Positions 23,281 through 32,123 of a stretch of 32,304 nucleotides of DNA are shown in pieces. Position numbers and translations under genes: made by a program. Positions within the stretch are counted from its first letter, which is position 1; every line of letters begins with the position of its first letter. Under the pieces are notes generated by a model. The model saw only the letters and a program-made list of their open reading frames with translations. It ran no database searches and had not been told where the DNA came from. The DNA comes from Bacilli bacterium (GTDB lineage Bacteria > Bacillota_I > Bacilli_A > RF39 > UBA660): the NCBI GenBank assembly GCA_016297695.1, contig JAEDGC010000016.1, forward strand, positions 1 through 32,304, written 5' to 3'.

Positions 23281-25659
23281 TTATTTATCTCTTAATTTAG
23301 CATTAAATTTATTTGGAATTTCAATACTGATTTTATTGAATATTTCCATTACTTCTTCTTCATTAAGAGTTCTATTAGGATCAGAAAATATTAAATTAAA
23401 CGCTATTGATTTTTCATTTTCTTTAACATTTTCACCGGTATATACATCAAATATATCAATGTTTGTTAATAATCTTCCACCAATTTTCTTAATCTCATTA
23501 ATTAAGTCTAAAGCCATTATATTTTTATCTAAGACAAATGCTATATCTTTAGAAATTTCAGGATATTTAGAGGCTTCTTTATATTTTAGTGGTTTTACAG
23601 AACTCATCAATGAATTTATAGAAAGTTCACATACATAGATTTCATCTTTCTTAAGAGATGGATGAATTCGTCCAATTAATCCGATTGGTTTACGATCAAG
23701 TAAAACACGGGCTTGCATTCCAGGATGCAAATCTTTAATTTCATTAGTTACCTCAAAAGAATAACGATTTTTAAATCCTAAATAATTCAATAAATTTTCA
23801 ACAATACCTTTTAAAACATAAAAATCAGCCTTAACAATAGTATGATTCCAACTATTAACAATATAATTGCCTTTTATTAACATAGCAACTTTTTGTGTTT
23901 CTTTATAATCTTTATTATACGTTTTTGAAATTTCATAAAGCATAATATCACTAACTTTACGAGCTTTATTGTAGTCATATGTATTAATTAAAGATGGAAT
24001 AATAGATGTTCTAACTACAGATTTATCTATACTCATTGGGTTAGGTAGAATAACATTTTCCATTTCATCATATTTAAATGTTTTAGCCATTTCTGGACTT
24101 GTAAGTGTATAAGTCTTACATTCATTTAATCCTAAACTTCTTAATCTTTTAGAAATGTCTTTTCTAATTTTAACATCTGGTGCATATGTACCTCTTCTAA
24201 TTGGAACTTTAGGTAATGTTGAAACTAAATTTTCATATCCATATAAACGTCCAATTTCTTCAGCTATGTCAGCTATATTAGGATCTAAATCCAATCTTCT
24301 TCTTGGAATAATAACATGAAATACTTTATCATGATATTCATATTCAAAATCTAAACGGGAAATTTCAGTTTTAACATCCTCATCAGTTAAGACAATTCCT
24401 AACAATTTATTAATATCATTAGCAGTAAAATCGACAGTTTTTAAAGTTTTATCAACTTTATCATGAACTACTTCACCACTTAGTACTTCACCACTAGCAT
24501 ATTCTTCTAAAAGAGCACATGCACGATTAATAGCAGCTATTGTATATTCAAAATTTAGACCTTTACCATATCTAATTGATGCTTCACTTTTTAAATCTAA
24601 TCTTTGAGCTGTATTTCTAATTGAAACAGAATCAAATATAGCTGATTCAATTAGAATAGAAGTTGTATTTTCATCTACTTCTGTATTTTCTCCACCCATA
24701 ACTCCAGCAATACAAACTGGTTTATTACCATCAGTTATAACAATATCTTTTTCAGTTAAATTTCTCTCTTTACCATCTAAAGTGATAATTTTTTCACCAT
24801 CTTTAGCATCTCTTACTAATATTTTTTTACCTAATTTATCATAATCAAAGAAATGCATAGGCTGCCCATATTCAAGCATAACATAATTAGATATATCAAC
24901 AACATTATTAATAGGACGCATACCAGCAGCTATTAAATGTTTTTTTATGTATTCAGGCGATTCACCAATTTTAACATTTTTAACCATTTTAGCCATATAA
25001 AATGGACATTTTTCAGTAGCGATTTCTAATGAAAATTTATCATTTATATTTTCTTCTATTTCATGATAATTTGCATCAGGTAAGGTAACTTTTTTGTTCA
25101 AAATAGTGCCAACTTCATAAGCGAATCCAATATGATAATAACAATCATTGTTACGTCTTTTATGATTATCTAAATCAAAAAGAGTATCATCTAAACCTAA
25201 ATATTCTAAAGGATCAGTTCCAACAACTGCATCACTTCCAAGCTCTGTAATACCAGCATTATAAGTTTCTTCTGTTTTCTCTTCTAAACCTAGTTCAAAT
25301 TTTGCACAAATCATACCATTAGATTCAATTCCTCTTATTTTACCAGCTTTAATTTCAAAATTTCCAGGTAATACAGCACCAGGTAACGCTACAATAACCT
25401 TAATTCCAGAACGTACATTACTTGCACCACAAACAATTTGACGTAAATTACTACTTCCATCATTAACAAGGCAAACATGTAAGTGATCGCTATCAGGATG
25501 CATTGTGCATTCAACTATTTCTCCAACTACTAAATTATCAATGTGATTTGTTATAACAGCTTCAACATTTAAACCAGCTTTTGTTACTTTAACTGCAACA
25601 TCTTGTAAATCTTCACCAGTTAAATCAACATAATTTTTTACCCAATTCATGCTTATCAT
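23281..25659 (-). CDS. pheT: Phenylalanyl-tRNA synthetase beta subunit
   Basis: This 792-residue protein forms the alpha2-beta2 PheRS with PheS and charges tRNA-Phe. The N-terminal tRNA-binding EMAP-like domain (VVGEIVECTMHPDSDHLHVC), the B3/B4 editing domain (IAGVMGGENTEV), the B5 domain (PRRRLDLDPNIADIAEEIGR) and the C-terminal anticodon-binding domain (KYPEISKDIAFVLDK) are in the normal order. I chose the ATG at 25659, 1 nt after the pheS stop, with AAGGTGA inside the end of pheS as ribosome binding site; reading further upstream adds non-homologous residues. Confidence 0.95.
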   Translation of the reverse strand: MISMNWVKNYVDLTGEDLQDVAVKVTKAGLNVEAVITNHIDNLVVGEIVECTMHPDSDHLHVCLVNDGSSNLRQIVCGASNVRSGIKVIVALPGAVLPGNFEIKAGKIRGIESNGMICAKFELGLEEKTEETYNAGITELGSDAVVGTDPLEYLGLDDTLFDLDNHKRRNNDCYYHIGFAYEVGTILNKKVTLPDANYHEIEENINDKFSLEIATEKCPFYMAKMVKNVKIGESPEYIKKHLIAAGMRPINNVVDISNYVMLEYGQPMHFFDYDKLGKKILVRDAKDGEKIITLDGKERNLTEKDIVITDGNKPVCIAGVMGGENTEVDENTTSILIESAIFDSVSIRNTAQRLDLKSEASIRYGKGLNFEYTIAAINRACALLEEYASGEVLSGEVVHDKVDKTLKTVDFTANDINKLLGIVLTDEDVKTEISRLDFEYEYHDKVFHVIIPRRRLDLDPNIADIAEEIGRLYGYENLVSTLPKVPIRRGTYAPDVKIRKDISKRLRSLGLNECKTYTLTSPEMAKTFKYDEMENVILPNPMSIDKSVVRTSIIPSLINTYDYNKARKVSDIMLYEISKTYNKDYKETQKVAMLIKGNYIVNSWNHTIVKADFYVLKGIVENLLNYLGFKNRYSFEVTNEIKDLHPGMQARVLLDRKPIGLIGRIHPSLKKDEIYVCELSINSLMSSVKPLKYKEASKYPEISKDIAFVLDKNIMALDLINEIKKIGGRLLTNIDIFDVYTGENVKENEKSIAFNLIFSDPNRTLNEEEVMEIFNKISIEIPNKFNAKLRDK

Positions 25660-25660
25660 A

Positions 25661-26704
25661 TTATTCACCTTCTCTTCTATCAAAATTAGCAACTTCTCTT
25701 AAATCAGTGTTATAAAAAGTTCTAATATCATTAATTCCATATTTTAACATTGCACATCTTTCGGCTCCAAATCCAAAAGCAAAACCATTCCATTTTTCCG
25801 GATCATATCCACAGTTTCTTAAAACATTAGGATGAACCATTCCGGCACCACTTATAGTAATCCATCCCGTATTTTTACATAATGAACATCCTTTACCATG
25901 GCATGCAAAGCAGGAAATATCAGTTTCAACTGATGGTTCTGTAAATTGATAATATGATGGACGAAATCTTGTTACCACATCTGGTCCAAATAATTTTTTA
26001 GCAATTACATCAAAAGTACCTTTTAAATCACATAAAGAAATATCATGATCAACTAATAAGCCCTCAATTTGCATAAATTGATGAGAATGAGTAGCATCAT
26101 CATCATCACGACGATAAGTTTTACCTGGACAAATCATACGAATTGGTATTTCACCATTCCCTTTTAACATTGTTCTTGCTTGAACAGGAGATGTTTGACT
26201 TCTAAGTAAAATATTTTCATCTTCGATATAAAATGTATCTTGAGCATCTCTTGCTGCATGTCCTTTAGGAATATTTAATAATTCAAAATTAAAACGATCT
26301 TCTTCAATTTCTGGACCATCAACAACATCATATCCCATAGACATAAATACTTCTTCTACTTCTTCGATAACTTTTTCTAAAATATTAGGAGTACCTTCTT
26401 TTATAAATGTAGCTGGCAATGAAATATCTATACTTTCATTTTCTAATTTTTCATTTAATAATTTTTCAGTTATTAATTTATTCTTGTCCTCAATTAATTT
26501 ATTTATATTATTTTTAGCTTCATTAATTTCTTTACCAAAAATTTTCTTATCATCTACTGACATATCTTTTAATTTAGACAATAAGTCACTTAATGTACTT
26601 TTTTTACCTAAATATTTTGCTTTAACATTAGCTAAATCAGCACTTTTACTACATTCTTCTATCTCCTTTTTAGCATTTTCTAATATTAATTCTAATTCTT
26701 TCAT
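25661..26704 (-). CDS. pheS: Phenylalanyl-tRNA synthetase alpha subunit
   Basis: This 347-residue catalytic subunit has an N-terminal coiled coil (about 1-90) and class II motifs: motif 2 FRPSYYQFTEPSVETD, and motif 3 FGFGAERCAMLKYGINDIR. CFACHGKGCSLCKNTGW, between motifs 2 and 3, is a cysteine-rich variant also seen in other bacteria and may bind metal. The start is the ATG at 26704 with AAAGGAA 6 nt upstream; the longer open frame up to 26842 is the T-box leader and is not coding. It is translationally close-coupled to pheT. Confidence 0.95.
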   Translation of the reverse strand: MKELELILENAKKEIEECSKSADLANVKAKYLGKKSTLSDLLSKLKDMSVDDKKIFGKEINEAKNNINKLIEDKNKLITEKLLNEKLENESIDISLPATFIKEGTPNILEKVIEEVEEVFMSMGYDVVDGPEIEEDRFNFELLNIPKGHAARDAQDTFYIEDENILLRSQTSPVQARTMLKGNGEIPIRMICPGKTYRRDDDDATHSHQFMQIEGLLVDHDISLCDLKGTFDVIAKKLFGPDVVTRFRPSYYQFTEPSVETDISCFACHGKGCSLCKNTGWITISGAGMVHPNVLRNCGYDPEKWNGFAFGFGAERCAMLKYGINDIRTFYNTDLREVANFDRREGE

Positions 26705-26948
26705 ATTATATTCCTTTCTAATAAAAAAACGCCACTTACAAAAGTAAGGGACGAAATTATAAACTTTTCCGCGGGACCACCCAAATTCAAGGTATACTTG
26801 CTCTTTATAGTTTAAAGCACTACATACTATTAAAAGCTCCAATAAACGAAATTCATATTATTAATTAACTGTGATTATTTCAGCCATCTAATCACTCTCT
26901 AAATTAGTTTAATAATACTACTAAAAATATCTTCATCGCTTTTCTAAT
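26705..26948 (-). promoter_or_regulatory. T-box leader controlling pheST (tRNA-Phe)
   Basis: The conserved T-box GGGTGGTCCCGCGG lies at 26768-26781 on the minus strand; its TGGT pairs with an ACCA end, as expected for tRNA-Phe with discriminator A. A terminator hairpin follows at 26723-26753 (CGTCCCTTAC with GTAAGTGGCG, one mismatch, then seven T). Upstream is a long stem I region with AGAGAG-like sequence and a candidate specifier TTC (Phe codon; complement of 26848-26850). Uncharged tRNA-Phe should favour the antiterminator and turn on pheST. The 5' end at about 26948 follows from the promoter. Confidence 0.9.
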
Positions 26949-26954
26949 AAGACT

Positions 26955-26983
26955 ATTCTAACACTAAAATATTAAAAGTGCAA
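26955..26983 (-). promoter_or_regulatory. Promoter of the pheST T-box transcript
   Basis: On the minus strand, TTGCAC (complement of 26978-26983), a 17-nt spacer and TAGAAT (complement of 26955-26960). The -35 box is the distal arm of the terminator hairpin of the upstream unit. Confidence 0.7.
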
Positions 26984-26995
26984 ATTATTTTGCAC
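26971..26995 (-). terminator. Terminator of the HerA/coiled-coil unit
   Basis: GTGCAAA (26978-26984) and TTTGCAC (26989-26995) form a 7-bp stem with a 4-nt loop. On the minus strand it is followed by TTTTAATATTTT. The T-run is interrupted, so termination may be partial. Confidence 0.65.
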
Positions 26996-27003
26996 CTTAT
27001 TAA

Positions 27004-27249
27004 TTATATTTGTTCTTTTAATTCTTTAGCTAATTCATTTTTTAATTCTGGATCATCTATTTTGATAACATATGTATCTAATCCCTCAATTAACTCTTTA
27101 AATATAGCTACTTTATCGGGTAAAACTTGTTTATTATCATCTACACCCATTACCATGAAATACTTTGAACCTTGATAAAAAGTTTCATTTAAAACTATAT
27201 ATTTCTCATTATTTTCTAAAGTTATTATTGTATTTATACTTAAACCCAT
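27004..27249 (-). CDS. Small protein of unknown function in the HerA unit
   Basis: This 81-residue protein is predicted beta-rich at the N-terminus (NTIITLENNEKYIVLNETFY, then KYFMVMGVDD) with a C-terminal helix (DDPELKNELAKELKEQ). It faintly recalls DUF1292-like folds (compare the gene at 17368-17622), but I cannot assign a family. The ribosome binding site AGAGGTGAT lies 5-6 nt before the ATG. It starts 11 nt after the stop of the coiled-coil gene, so they share a transcript, and the unit's terminator follows. Confidence 0.65.
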   Translation of the reverse strand: MGLSINTIITLENNEKYIVLNETFYQGSKYFMVMGVDDNKQVLPDKVAIFKELIEGLDTYVIKIDDPELKNELAKELKEQI

Positions 27250-27260
27250 TTATATCACCT

Positions 27261-29213
27261 CTATGAATTATAGTCTCCAATTAAGAATTCGCTATTATCG
27301 TCATTTGAATTATTATCTAAAGGCTCTATATTAATAACTTTAATTTTATTTTCTTCAACATTATTTATATCCATAACATTTAAAGCTAAATCTTCATCAT
27401 CAATAACATTTAATGAATCAATGCTTAGAGGTTCATCAATTTGTTCAATAAAACTATCATTTAATGTTTCCTCATTATCAATATTATCTAATGTTTCTTC
27501 TTCATTATTATCTGTTAAATTTAATTCTTCTTCAGTTTGTTTATCTTCTATTAAAGTATCATCTTCACTGATATTATCATTATCACTTAAAATATCTAAT
27601 TGTTCTATATCATCAAGTTTTTCTTCAAATTTAGAAGAATCAAATTCGTAAGAATATTCATCACTTTCTAAAGAATCATTTAAATCTTTTTTTTCAACTT
27701 GAGATTCTAAATCAATATTTTTACCCAAAATTATCTCAATATCTTTATAGATTTCATTTGGAGATTCATCTAATGATTGTCTTTTCTTAATTGCTTTAAT
27801 ATTGTTATTTAATTCTTTTAAATAATTTTTATCATTTTCAATGGCAATTGTATCCTTAACTTTATCAGTTGAAATAATCAATTTATTTAATTTTTTAATT
27901 TCTTTTTCTAATATTTCTATTTCTGATTCTAAACTCTTAATTTGATTTACTTCTAAATCATAACTTTTCATAATTAATGAATTTCTATCATTTTTATATG
28001 ATTCTAAAAGTTTTAATATATTATTTAATTCTTCTTCTTTTTTCAATAATGAAGCTTGTAATGAAACTTTTTTATTGATTTGAACTTCATCATTTTCAGA
28101 ATTTTCTTTAAACTCAGAAATTTTATTTTTTAGATTTTCAGCTTCATTCTCACAGTAATTTATTCTATTGCATAAATCATCTAATTCAACTGTATCAATT
28201 GATTTGATTTTTTCTTTTATATTTTCTATTTCATCAAGCAAATTTTGTTTTTTATCAGTAATATATGACAATCTATCTTTTATTAAAGTTGTATCGACAC
28301 TTTCATAATTTTTGGAGTTGATCATAGATGAAAATTCATCTCTTTTAGCTTGGGCATTTTCAAGCTCTACTTCTAAATTTTCTTTAGCATTAATACCTTC
28401 TATGCCCATATAAGGTTGTTTAACAATTATTTCTTTTAAAACTTCTATTTCTCTTAAAGCACTTGTATAATCTTCATCAAACAAATAACTTTTAGCTTGT
28501 TGAGCTATAAATATTGGATTATCTAATATTTCATTTCTTTCCTTTTTTAAGATACCAATATCATTTTCTAATTCAGATAAATTTTTGTCATCTTCCTCTT
28601 TTAATTCATTATTAACATAATTTCTTTTATTCAAAAGATTTGCCTTTACATCAATTAATTTAGAACTTTCATCTTCTATTTTTTTCTCAAATTCTGATTT
28701 TGAAAAACTTAAAACTTCTAATTTTCCTTGAATTTTATCATATGTTTTTTTCTTTGATTTAAATTCTTTGTTATCTTTCTTTAGTTTTTCCTCAGTATCT
28801 TTTATTAATTTATCAAAATTAACTGAACTATCTAGCATTTTTTTCTTTTCATTTAAAACATGTAAAAATTCTTCTTTTTCCTTAATTGAAGCTTGTAAAT
28901 TTTCTAATTCTTGATTACAAGAATCTTCTTTTTCTAATTCTTCCTCTATTTGTTTTTCTATTTCTAAATATGATTTTTTTAATGATTTTATTTTCTTGTT
29001 TAAAGATATTTCAATATTCTTATCTACTATTTCTGAACTTTCATCATAATATTTTTCATCATTTATAGAAGATTTCAACAATTTTAATTTGCTTTCTTTT
29101 TCTGCTAAAGTTTTTTCTAATTCATCTAATTGAATTTGCAAAGTACTTAAATCAGAAGAAGTTTCACACATACTTAATAAAATATCTATTTTTGCAATAA
29201 CTTCATTTTGCAT
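27261..29213 (-). CDS. Large coiled-coil protein with an acidic tail, unknown function
   Basis: This 650-residue protein has no signal peptide, membrane helix or Walker motif. Residues about 20-225 and 290-475 are heptad-rich coiled coil. A less regular region (about 225-290, with FIAQQAKSYLFDEDYTSALR and QPYMGIEGINAKENLE) separates them and could form a helical hairpin or hinge. From about 515 to the end it is highly acidic and Asn/Asp/Ser-rich low complexity. The layout recalls SMC- or tether-like proteins without the ATPase head. It lies 67 nt behind a HerA-type ATPase gene, has an internal promoter (29243-29271) and the ribosome binding site AAAGGAG. A structural partner of HerA is a reasonable inference, not shown. 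Confidence 0.6.
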   Translation of the reverse strand: MQNEVIAKIDILLSMCETSSDLSTLQIQLDELEKTLAEKESKLKLLKSSINDEKYYDESSEIVDKNIEISLNKKIKSLKKSYLEIEKQIEEELEKEDSCNQELENLQASIKEKEEFLHVLNEKKKMLDSSVNFDKLIKDTEEKLKKDNKEFKSKKKTYDKIQGKLEVLSFSKSEFEKKIEDESSKLIDVKANLLNKRNYVNNELKEEDDKNLSELENDIGILKKERNEILDNPIFIAQQAKSYLFDEDYTSALREIEVLKEIIVKQPYMGIEGINAKENLEVELENAQAKRDEFSSMINSKNYESVDTTLIKDRLSYITDKKQNLLDEIENIKEKIKSIDTVELDDLCNRINYCENEAENLKNKISEFKENSENDEVQINKKVSLQASLLKKEEELNNILKLLESYKNDRNSLIMKSYDLEVNQIKSLESEIEILEKEIKKLNKLIISTDKVKDTIAIENDKNYLKELNNNIKAIKKRQSLDESPNEIYKDIEIILGKNIDLESQVEKKDLNDSLESDEYSYEFDSSKFEEKLDDIEQLDILSDNDNISEDDTLIEDKQTEEELNLTDNNEEETLDNIDNEETLNDSFIEQIDEPLSIDSLNVIDDEDLALNVMDINNVEENKIKVINIEPLDNNSNDDNSEFLIGDYNS

Positions 29214-29242
29214 ACTTTCAACTCCTTTATTCTCTCATTATT

Positions 29243-29271
29243 AATATAGCATAAATGTTGGCTTTTTTCAA
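29243..29271 (-). promoter_or_regulatory. Internal promoter of the coiled-coil gene
   Basis: On the minus strand, TTGAAA (complement of 29266-29271), a 17-nt spacer and TATATT (complement of 29243-29248), each one base from consensus, in the 67-nt gap behind herA. No hairpin with a T-run separates the genes, so read-through from herA is also expected. Confidence 0.6.
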
Positions 29272-29280
29272 TTAATAATA

Positions 29281-31044
29281 TTAATTATCATTATACCATC
29301 TTCCAGTTATATCAACGCTTGTACTAGTTGGCATTGGATTTGGAATTTCAAAACGTGTTATCACTGGAACTTTAAATGCTGTTCCAAAAAGCAATGCTGA
29401 ACCAGGTCTTAATGATTTTACACGTTCAATTGCCTCAAGTGTTACATTTGATGAAATATTTGAAATCATTTGAATATCCTCTGGATAATATAATCTAAAT
29501 ACTATAAAATTTGAACATTGGCTTAATACTGTAGAAGATAATTCAGCTAATCTCTGAGTTATTAAACCTATTAAAATTCCGTATTTTCGTCCCTCTTTTG
29601 CTATTCTATCAAAAATATTGTAACCAATAACATTAATATCATTATCACTTTGAACATATCTATGTGCTTCTTCAATTATCATGTTTATTGGAAATGTTCC
29701 TCTATCTTCAATTGTTGTGGAAAATTTATATAAAATTTTGGCAAATAACTTACATAAAGTTTTGGCTAATCTATCATCAATTCCATTAAAATTTACATCA
29801 ACTATTTGTACATTTTCTTCATTGGAAGATGTAAATAAATTTTTAACAAATGTTTCTCTACTTACATATCCATTGTAATCAAAAAATTTTCTGTTCTCAC
29901 TTGTAATCAAACTATGAAGACTTGTTTTTAAAACACTTAATTTTTCATAAACGCTAGTATTATTAACAGCTCCGTCACTAATTAATGCAAATTCAAGAGC
30001 ATTATATAAGTCATCTAAATTATATTCTGTAGGTCTAACGCTTATTTTTTCAATTGAAACTTCAGAATATTTTTTTAAATTTTCCATTAATAATTCTACC
30101 GCTAGTATCTTTCCTTGAGGATCTATATTTAAACATTGTCTAATTGTTCTATTATATCCCATTTGAGGTATAATTGTTTCTAGATTTAAATTTTCAGTGT
30201 TATATTTAGACAAAAATGCTAAAGATTGATCACGTATTTGTTGAGCAGGCTTTCCACTTGATAATATATCTAAAAAAACTTTAGCAATTATGTCATTTTT
30301 ATATTTTTCACAAAGTTTATCTTCACTTTTAAAAATATAAACATAGGTAAGAGTTTTTTCCAAAGTAGTAATTAATTGTGAATCTGTTATATTTAATAAT
30401 AAAGCAAGATCATCAGCTTCAAGAAGATATAGTGGAATTTTTATAATTTCATCATTATCACTAGTTAAGTTTCCATCACTACACAAGCATTTGACATTTA
30501 TATCTGGATGAGAATCAATTGTACTAAAAGCACTTTTATATTCTCCATAAGCATCAAAAATTATTATGTGACTGTTAGTTGGATTCTTTTTATTTTCCGA
30601 AAAAATATTTTGAATTAATCTTGCTACACCGCATGATTTACCACTACCTGTATTTCCAATAATTGCAAAATGATTACTAAAAAAATCATTTAAACTACAT
30701 GTATTATAATACCCATCATATATAGAAGATTTGCCAAATAATAATGTTTTTGGAGCATAAATTTCTTGACTACCAATAATTAATTCTAATTCATTTTTAT
30801 AAATTAATCTTATTGGAGTATTAGAAAGAGGATATACATCAATTCCAGGTATAAAATTTCCATTTAATATTTCACCAAGCAATTTAACTTGAAAATCTGA
30901 AGCGGTAACAAATGTTATTTCTCCAACGATTTTTTTTGCTCCATCAAAAATTATATGGTATCCAATATAATTAGTTAATGCTATTTTTTTTAAATTTTCA
31001 ATATATAAAATTTTATCTTTTATATCTATAATTTTGCCAAACAT
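29281..31044 (-). CDS. HerA-type hexameric ATPase (HAS-barrel plus FtsK/HerA motor)
   Basis: This 587-residue protein begins with a HAS-barrel-like beta domain (about 1-90, with GEITFVTASDFQVKLLGEIL) followed by the RecA-like motor. Walker A is GNTGSGKS (130-137), Walker B with catalytic glutamate NMIIEEAHR (454-462), then IAKEGRKYGI (481-490, with likely Arg finger) and the sensor TQRLAELS (496-503). A helical insertion (about 210-345) is typical of HerA. HerA ATPases pump DNA, classically with the nuclease NurA; others power phage-defence complexes. No NurA, SIR2 or other nuclease gene is adjacent, and a coiled-coil gene follows instead. The ribosome binding site is AAAGGG. The gene has its own strong promoter. 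Confidence 0.85.
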   Translation of the reverse strand: MFGKIIDIKDKILYIENLKKIALTNYIGYHIIFDGAKKIVGEITFVTASDFQVKLLGEILNGNFIPGIDVYPLSNTPIRLIYKNELELIIGSQEIYAPKTLLFGKSSIYDGYYNTCSLNDFFSNHFAIIGNTGSGKSCGVARLIQNIFSENKKNPTNSHIIIFDAYGEYKSAFSTIDSHPDINVKCLCSDGNLTSDNDEIIKIPLYLLEADDLALLLNITDSQLITTLEKTLTYVYIFKSEDKLCEKYKNDIIAKVFLDILSSGKPAQQIRDQSLAFLSKYNTENLNLETIIPQMGYNRTIRQCLNIDPQGKILAVELLMENLKKYSEVSIEKISVRPTEYNLDDLYNALEFALISDGAVNNTSVYEKLSVLKTSLHSLITSENRKFFDYNGYVSRETFVKNLFTSSNEENVQIVDVNFNGIDDRLAKTLCKLFAKILYKFSTTIEDRGTFPINMIIEEAHRYVQSDNDINVIGYNIFDRIAKEGRKYGILIGLITQRLAELSSTVLSQCSNFIVFRLYYPEDIQMISNISSNVTLEAIERVKSLRPGSALLFGTAFKVPVITRFEIPNPMPTSTSVDITGRWYNDN

Positions 31045-31071
31045 ACTATCAACCCTTTATTATATAACTTA

Positions 31072-31100
31072 ATTATAACAAAAAGAAAATACATTGTAAA
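31072..31100 (-). promoter_or_regulatory. Promoter of the HerA unit
   Basis: On the minus strand, TTTACA (complement of 31095-31100), a 17-nt spacer and a perfect TATAAT (complement of 31072-31077). It is the strongest-looking promoter in the window, placed just behind the rpsR terminator. Confidence 0.75.
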
Positions 31101-31105
31101 TTAAT

Positions 31106-31134
31106 AAAAAAAGAATAGTTCATTTAAACTATTC
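31106..31134 (-). terminator. Terminator of rpsF-ssb-rpsR
   Basis: GAATAGTT (31113-31120) and AACTATTC (31127-31134) form an 8-bp stem with a 6-nt loop, followed on the minus strand by seven T (A-run 31106-31112). Confidence 0.85.
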
Positions 31135-31136
31135 AA

Positions 31137-31352
31137 TTATTTAACATATGGTATTAAAGCCATAAATCTTGCATACTTAATTTGTTGAGCAATATGTCTT
31201 TGATGTTTAGCGCATGCTCCAGTCATTCTTCTTGGCATTATTTTGCCTTTTTCATTAATATATTTATTAATAATCATAACATCTTTATAATCAACGCTTT
31301 TTCCAGCACACATTTGACATATTTTTTTCTTTTTTCTATAAAATTCTGCCAT
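31137..31352 (-). CDS. rpsR: 30S ribosomal protein S18
   Basis: This 71-residue protein of the small-subunit platform binds 16S rRNA with S6. The conserved core RRMTGACAKHQRHIAQQIKYAR is complete apart from an unusual Ala-rich context. It is a zinc-binding (C+) form: C12-Q-M-C15 near the N-terminus and C47-A-K-H50 could hold one zinc, whereas many genomes also carry Cys-free paralogues. GGGAG lies 8-9 nt upstream of the ATG. It is the last gene of the rpsF-ssb-rpsR operon. Confidence 0.95.
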   Translation of the reverse strand: MAEFYRKKKKICQMCAGKSVDYKDVMIINKYINEKGKIMPRRMTGACAKHQRHIAQQIKYARFMALIPYVK

Positions 31353-31369
31353 GATCTTATCTCCCTTCT

Positions 31370-31819
31370 TTAAAATGGTAAATCATCGTCACTAAGGGCT
31401 ATTTCATCACCAAAGTCTTTAAATGGATCTTCTGAAATATCAGCTGTTGGAACTTCAGAAGTCTCTGCATTATAATTATCATTAGTAAAGTTTGTATTAC
31501 CAGCTTTAGATCCTAAAAATGTTACATTATCACATACTACATCAGTGGTATATCTTTTTGTACCGTCTTGAGCATCATAACTACTAACTTGAATTCTTCC
31601 TTCAACAGCCACTTGACTACCTTTGGAACAATATTTAGCAACATTTTCTGCTTGTCTTCTCCAAGTTATACAATTTATAAAGTCAGTTTGTTGTTGTCCA
31701 TCTTGTGTATTAAATGGTCTACTAACCGCTATTGTAAATCTTGTCATACTAATTCCGCTAGATGTTGTACGCATTTCTGGATCTCTAGCAAGTCTTCCAA
31801 TTAAAATAACTTTATTCAT
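31370..31819 (-). CDS. ssb: Single-stranded DNA-binding protein
   Basis: This 149-residue protein has an OB-fold (about 1-105: NKVILIGRLARDPEMRTTSS, FINCITWRRQAENVAKYCSKG and VAVEGRIQV), an Asn/Thr-rich linker and the acidic partner-binding tip DDDLPF. It coats single-stranded DNA and recruits repair and replication proteins. I chose the ATG at 31819, with GAGGAAT upstream, which starts the conserved MNKVILIG; the in-frame ATG at 31834 would overlap rpsF. The rpsF-ssb-rpsR order is standard for Firmicutes. Confidence 0.95.
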   Translation of the reverse strand: MNKVILIGRLARDPEMRTTSSGISMTRFTIAVSRPFNTQDGQQQTDFINCITWRRQAENVAKYCSKGSQVAVEGRIQVSSYDAQDGTKRYTTDVVCDNVTFLGSKAGNTNFTNDNYNAETSEVPTADISEDPFKDFGDEIALSDDDLPF

Positions 31820-31823
31820 AATT

Positions 31824-32123
31824 CTATTCCTCATCTAATTTTATTGTTAAATGTCTAATTAAGCTTCCACCTTTTTCTTCAAGAGTAGCTTTACGGTCAA
31901 ATTCATTAATAGCATCAACTGTAGCTTCTACAGTCATAACATAATAATATCCACTAACTTCTTTGTTTATTGGATAAGCTAACTTCTTTTCGCCTAATTC
32001 TTTAAAGTCTACAACTTTTGATTTGTAATCAGTGATAATTTTTTTCATTGCTTCAGCAGATTTTTTTATTTCATCACTTTCCATTGTAGCTTTAACGATA
32101 AACATTATTTCATAGTTTCTCAT
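31824..32123 (-). CDS. rpsF: 30S ribosomal protein S6
   Basis: This 99-residue protein pairs with S18 on the 30S platform. The start MRNYEIMFIVKA, the central LGEKKLAYPINKEVSGYYYVM and the C-terminal SLIRHLTIKLDEE are all typical. A strong AAGGAGG site lies about 9 nt before the ATG. The gene opens the operon; its leader (32124-32190) can fold to hide that site. Confidence 0.95.
   Translation of the reverse strand: MRNYEIMFIVKATMESDEIKKSAEAMKKIITDYKSKVVDFKELGEKKLAYPINKEVSGYYYVMTVEATVDAINEFDRKATLEEKGGSLIRHLTIKLDEE

Noticed and set aside
26705..26842. Upstream in-frame extension of pheS by 46 codons
   Set aside because: The stretch contains the T-box and its terminator; the extension is not homologous to PheS, and a good ribosome binding site precedes the ATG at 26704.
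26978..27175. Plus-strand open frame of 65 codons overlapping the 81-residue protein gene
   Set aside because: It overlaps the terminator, has no ribosome binding site, and mirrors the minus-strand gene.
29214..29280. Terminator between herA and the coiled-coil gene
   Set aside because: No stable hairpin with a T-run is present; the T-run near 29261-29268 is only the -35 surroundings of an internal promoter.
29281..31044. HerA gene as part of a known phage-defence island
   Set aside because: No SIR2, DUF4297, nuclease or other effector gene is adjacent; the neighbours are ribosomal and tRNA-synthetase genes.
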